This document shows positions 5,302 through 5,706 of a stretch of DNA of 5,706 nt, piece after piece. The notes under the pieces are model-generated. The model saw nothing but the letters and a program-made list of their open reading frames with translations, had not been told where the DNA came from and did not search any database. The translations under genes were made by a program, and so were the position numbers. This DNA is from an uncultured Collinsella sp. (GTDB lineage: Bacteria; Actinomycetota; Coriobacteriia; Coriobacteriales; Coriobacteriaceae). Every line of letters starts with the position of its first letter. The stretch's first letter is position 1. The stretch covers positions 1 to 5,706 of the forward strand of contig CABSMN010000091.1 in NCBI GenBank assembly GCA_902478765.1, read 5' to 3'.

Positions 5302-5660
5302 ATGAGCAAGACAATAGTTAGGCCCACGCTATCGCTGGGCAACCACATCTATCTGTATCGTCTACTGCGCGATGCGATTGGATGCGGCAAGCAAACGTTT
5401 ATGACGCAGGTCGAAGAGGCGCTTGCCGCAGGCGACATGACTGCTTATGACCTGGGCTTTGAGTCCACGCGCGAGCTGCTCGAGGAACTTGACGACTGCA
5501 TTAAGCTGACCGTCTTTAAGGGCGGTCGCCTGTATGCCACCGTCATCGCCAACGATGCCTGGGATGCCGCCCTTGCCAAGGGCGAGGACAAGCCCAAGGC
5601 TGCCAAGGGCGCCAAGCAGTCCTACAAAAAGAAAAAGCGCGGCGAGAAGGACCTCAAGGC
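5302..5660 (+). CDS. Uncharacterised protein, possible LOTUS/OST-HTH-like domain (truncated by contig end)
   Basis: The first 119 codons of a gene cut off by the adapter; it starts MSKTIVRPTLSLGNHIYLYR. I do not firmly recognise it. Residues 14-82 are compact and mixed helical, with the pattern YLYRLLRDAIG, then TFMTQVEEALAA, then YDLGFESTRELLEELDDCIKLTV, and then a short two-strand turn (FKGGRLYATVIA). This order, especially the Y-x-x-G-F followed by a helix and an acidic turn into beta strands, resembles the LOTUS/OST-HTH winged-helix domain known from RNA-binding proteins. That is a by-eye inference. Residues 93-119 are a flexible Lys-rich linker (YKKKKRGEKDLK) that could bind nucleic acid and probably leads to a further domain beyond the contig. 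There is no signal peptide or membrane helix. The frame is open from 5302 to the adapter, with a good ribosome binding site, so the gene is real even though it has no visible stop. Confidence 0.8.
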
Positions 5661-5706
5661 CTGTCTCTTATACACATCTGACGCTGCCGACGAAGCTAGA
5701 AGTGTA
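5661..5706 (-). other. Illumina Nextera i5 adapter, reverse orientation (library artefact)
   Basis: Positions 5661-5693 are the reverse complement of the read-1 transposase adapter (mosaic end at 5661-5679). Positions 5694-5701 are the reverse complement of the same eight-base i5 index seen at 2-9, and GTGTA (5702-5706) is the start of the P5-side primer. The stretch 5661-5702 is an exact inverted copy of 1-42. Confidence 0.98.

Noticed and set aside
1..5706. A composite transposon or linear element with terminal inverted repeats
   Set aside because: The inverted ends are Nextera adapter plus index. There is no transposase gene, no target-site duplication, and the genes are ordinary housekeeping and accessory genes.

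Overview
This window looks like one complete short-read contig from a GC-rich member of the Actinomycetota, most likely a Collinsella-type gut coriobacterium. That placement is an inference from three things: the GC-rich third codon positions, the large (659-residue) glutamine-dependent NAD+ synthetase of the kind found in actinobacteria, and a fermentative L-lactate dehydrogenase. No rRNA or other marker gene is present to confirm it. Both ends are sequencing-library adapter, not genome: positions 1-42 and 5661-5706 carry the Illumina Nextera i5-side adapter with its index, in opposite orientations. Only about 43-5660 is biological, and the first and last genes are cut at the adapter junctions.

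Left block, minus strand, read from right to left: nadE (2041-4020), a class I/II PLP aminotransferase of the LL-diaminopimelate aminotransferase-like type (759-1922), and the 5' part of L-lactate dehydrogenase (43-557). The three genes point the same way but are separated by hairpins, so they are probably three transcription units rather than a tight operon. A textbook intrinsic terminator (1941-1972) lies between nadE and the aminotransferase. A second, weaker GC-rich hairpin (584-614) lies between the aminotransferase and ldh. Both hairpins sit almost on top of the next gene's ribosome binding site.

Right block, plus strand, divergent from nadE: a 313-residue membrane-anchored protein with a very polar, acidic, low-complexity Ser/Thr/Gln/Asn/Asp/Gly tail (4224-5165), a long terminator hairpin (5196-5229), and the 5' part of an uncharacterised small protein with a possible LOTUS/OST-HTH-like fold and a Lys-rich linker (5302-5660).

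NadE makes NAD+ and lactate dehydrogenase recycles NADH to NAD+, so two of the recognisable genes touch the NAD pool. An 18-base motif (16/18 identical) occurs upstream of both, in the same orientation, and in each copy it abuts a different short inverted repeat. This is the most unusual non-coding signal here, though a two-copy observation is weak. No CRISPR array, tRNA, rRNA, genuine mobile element or defence system is visible, and I see no strong case for a wholly new system. No gene-free stretch exceeds about 205 bases.
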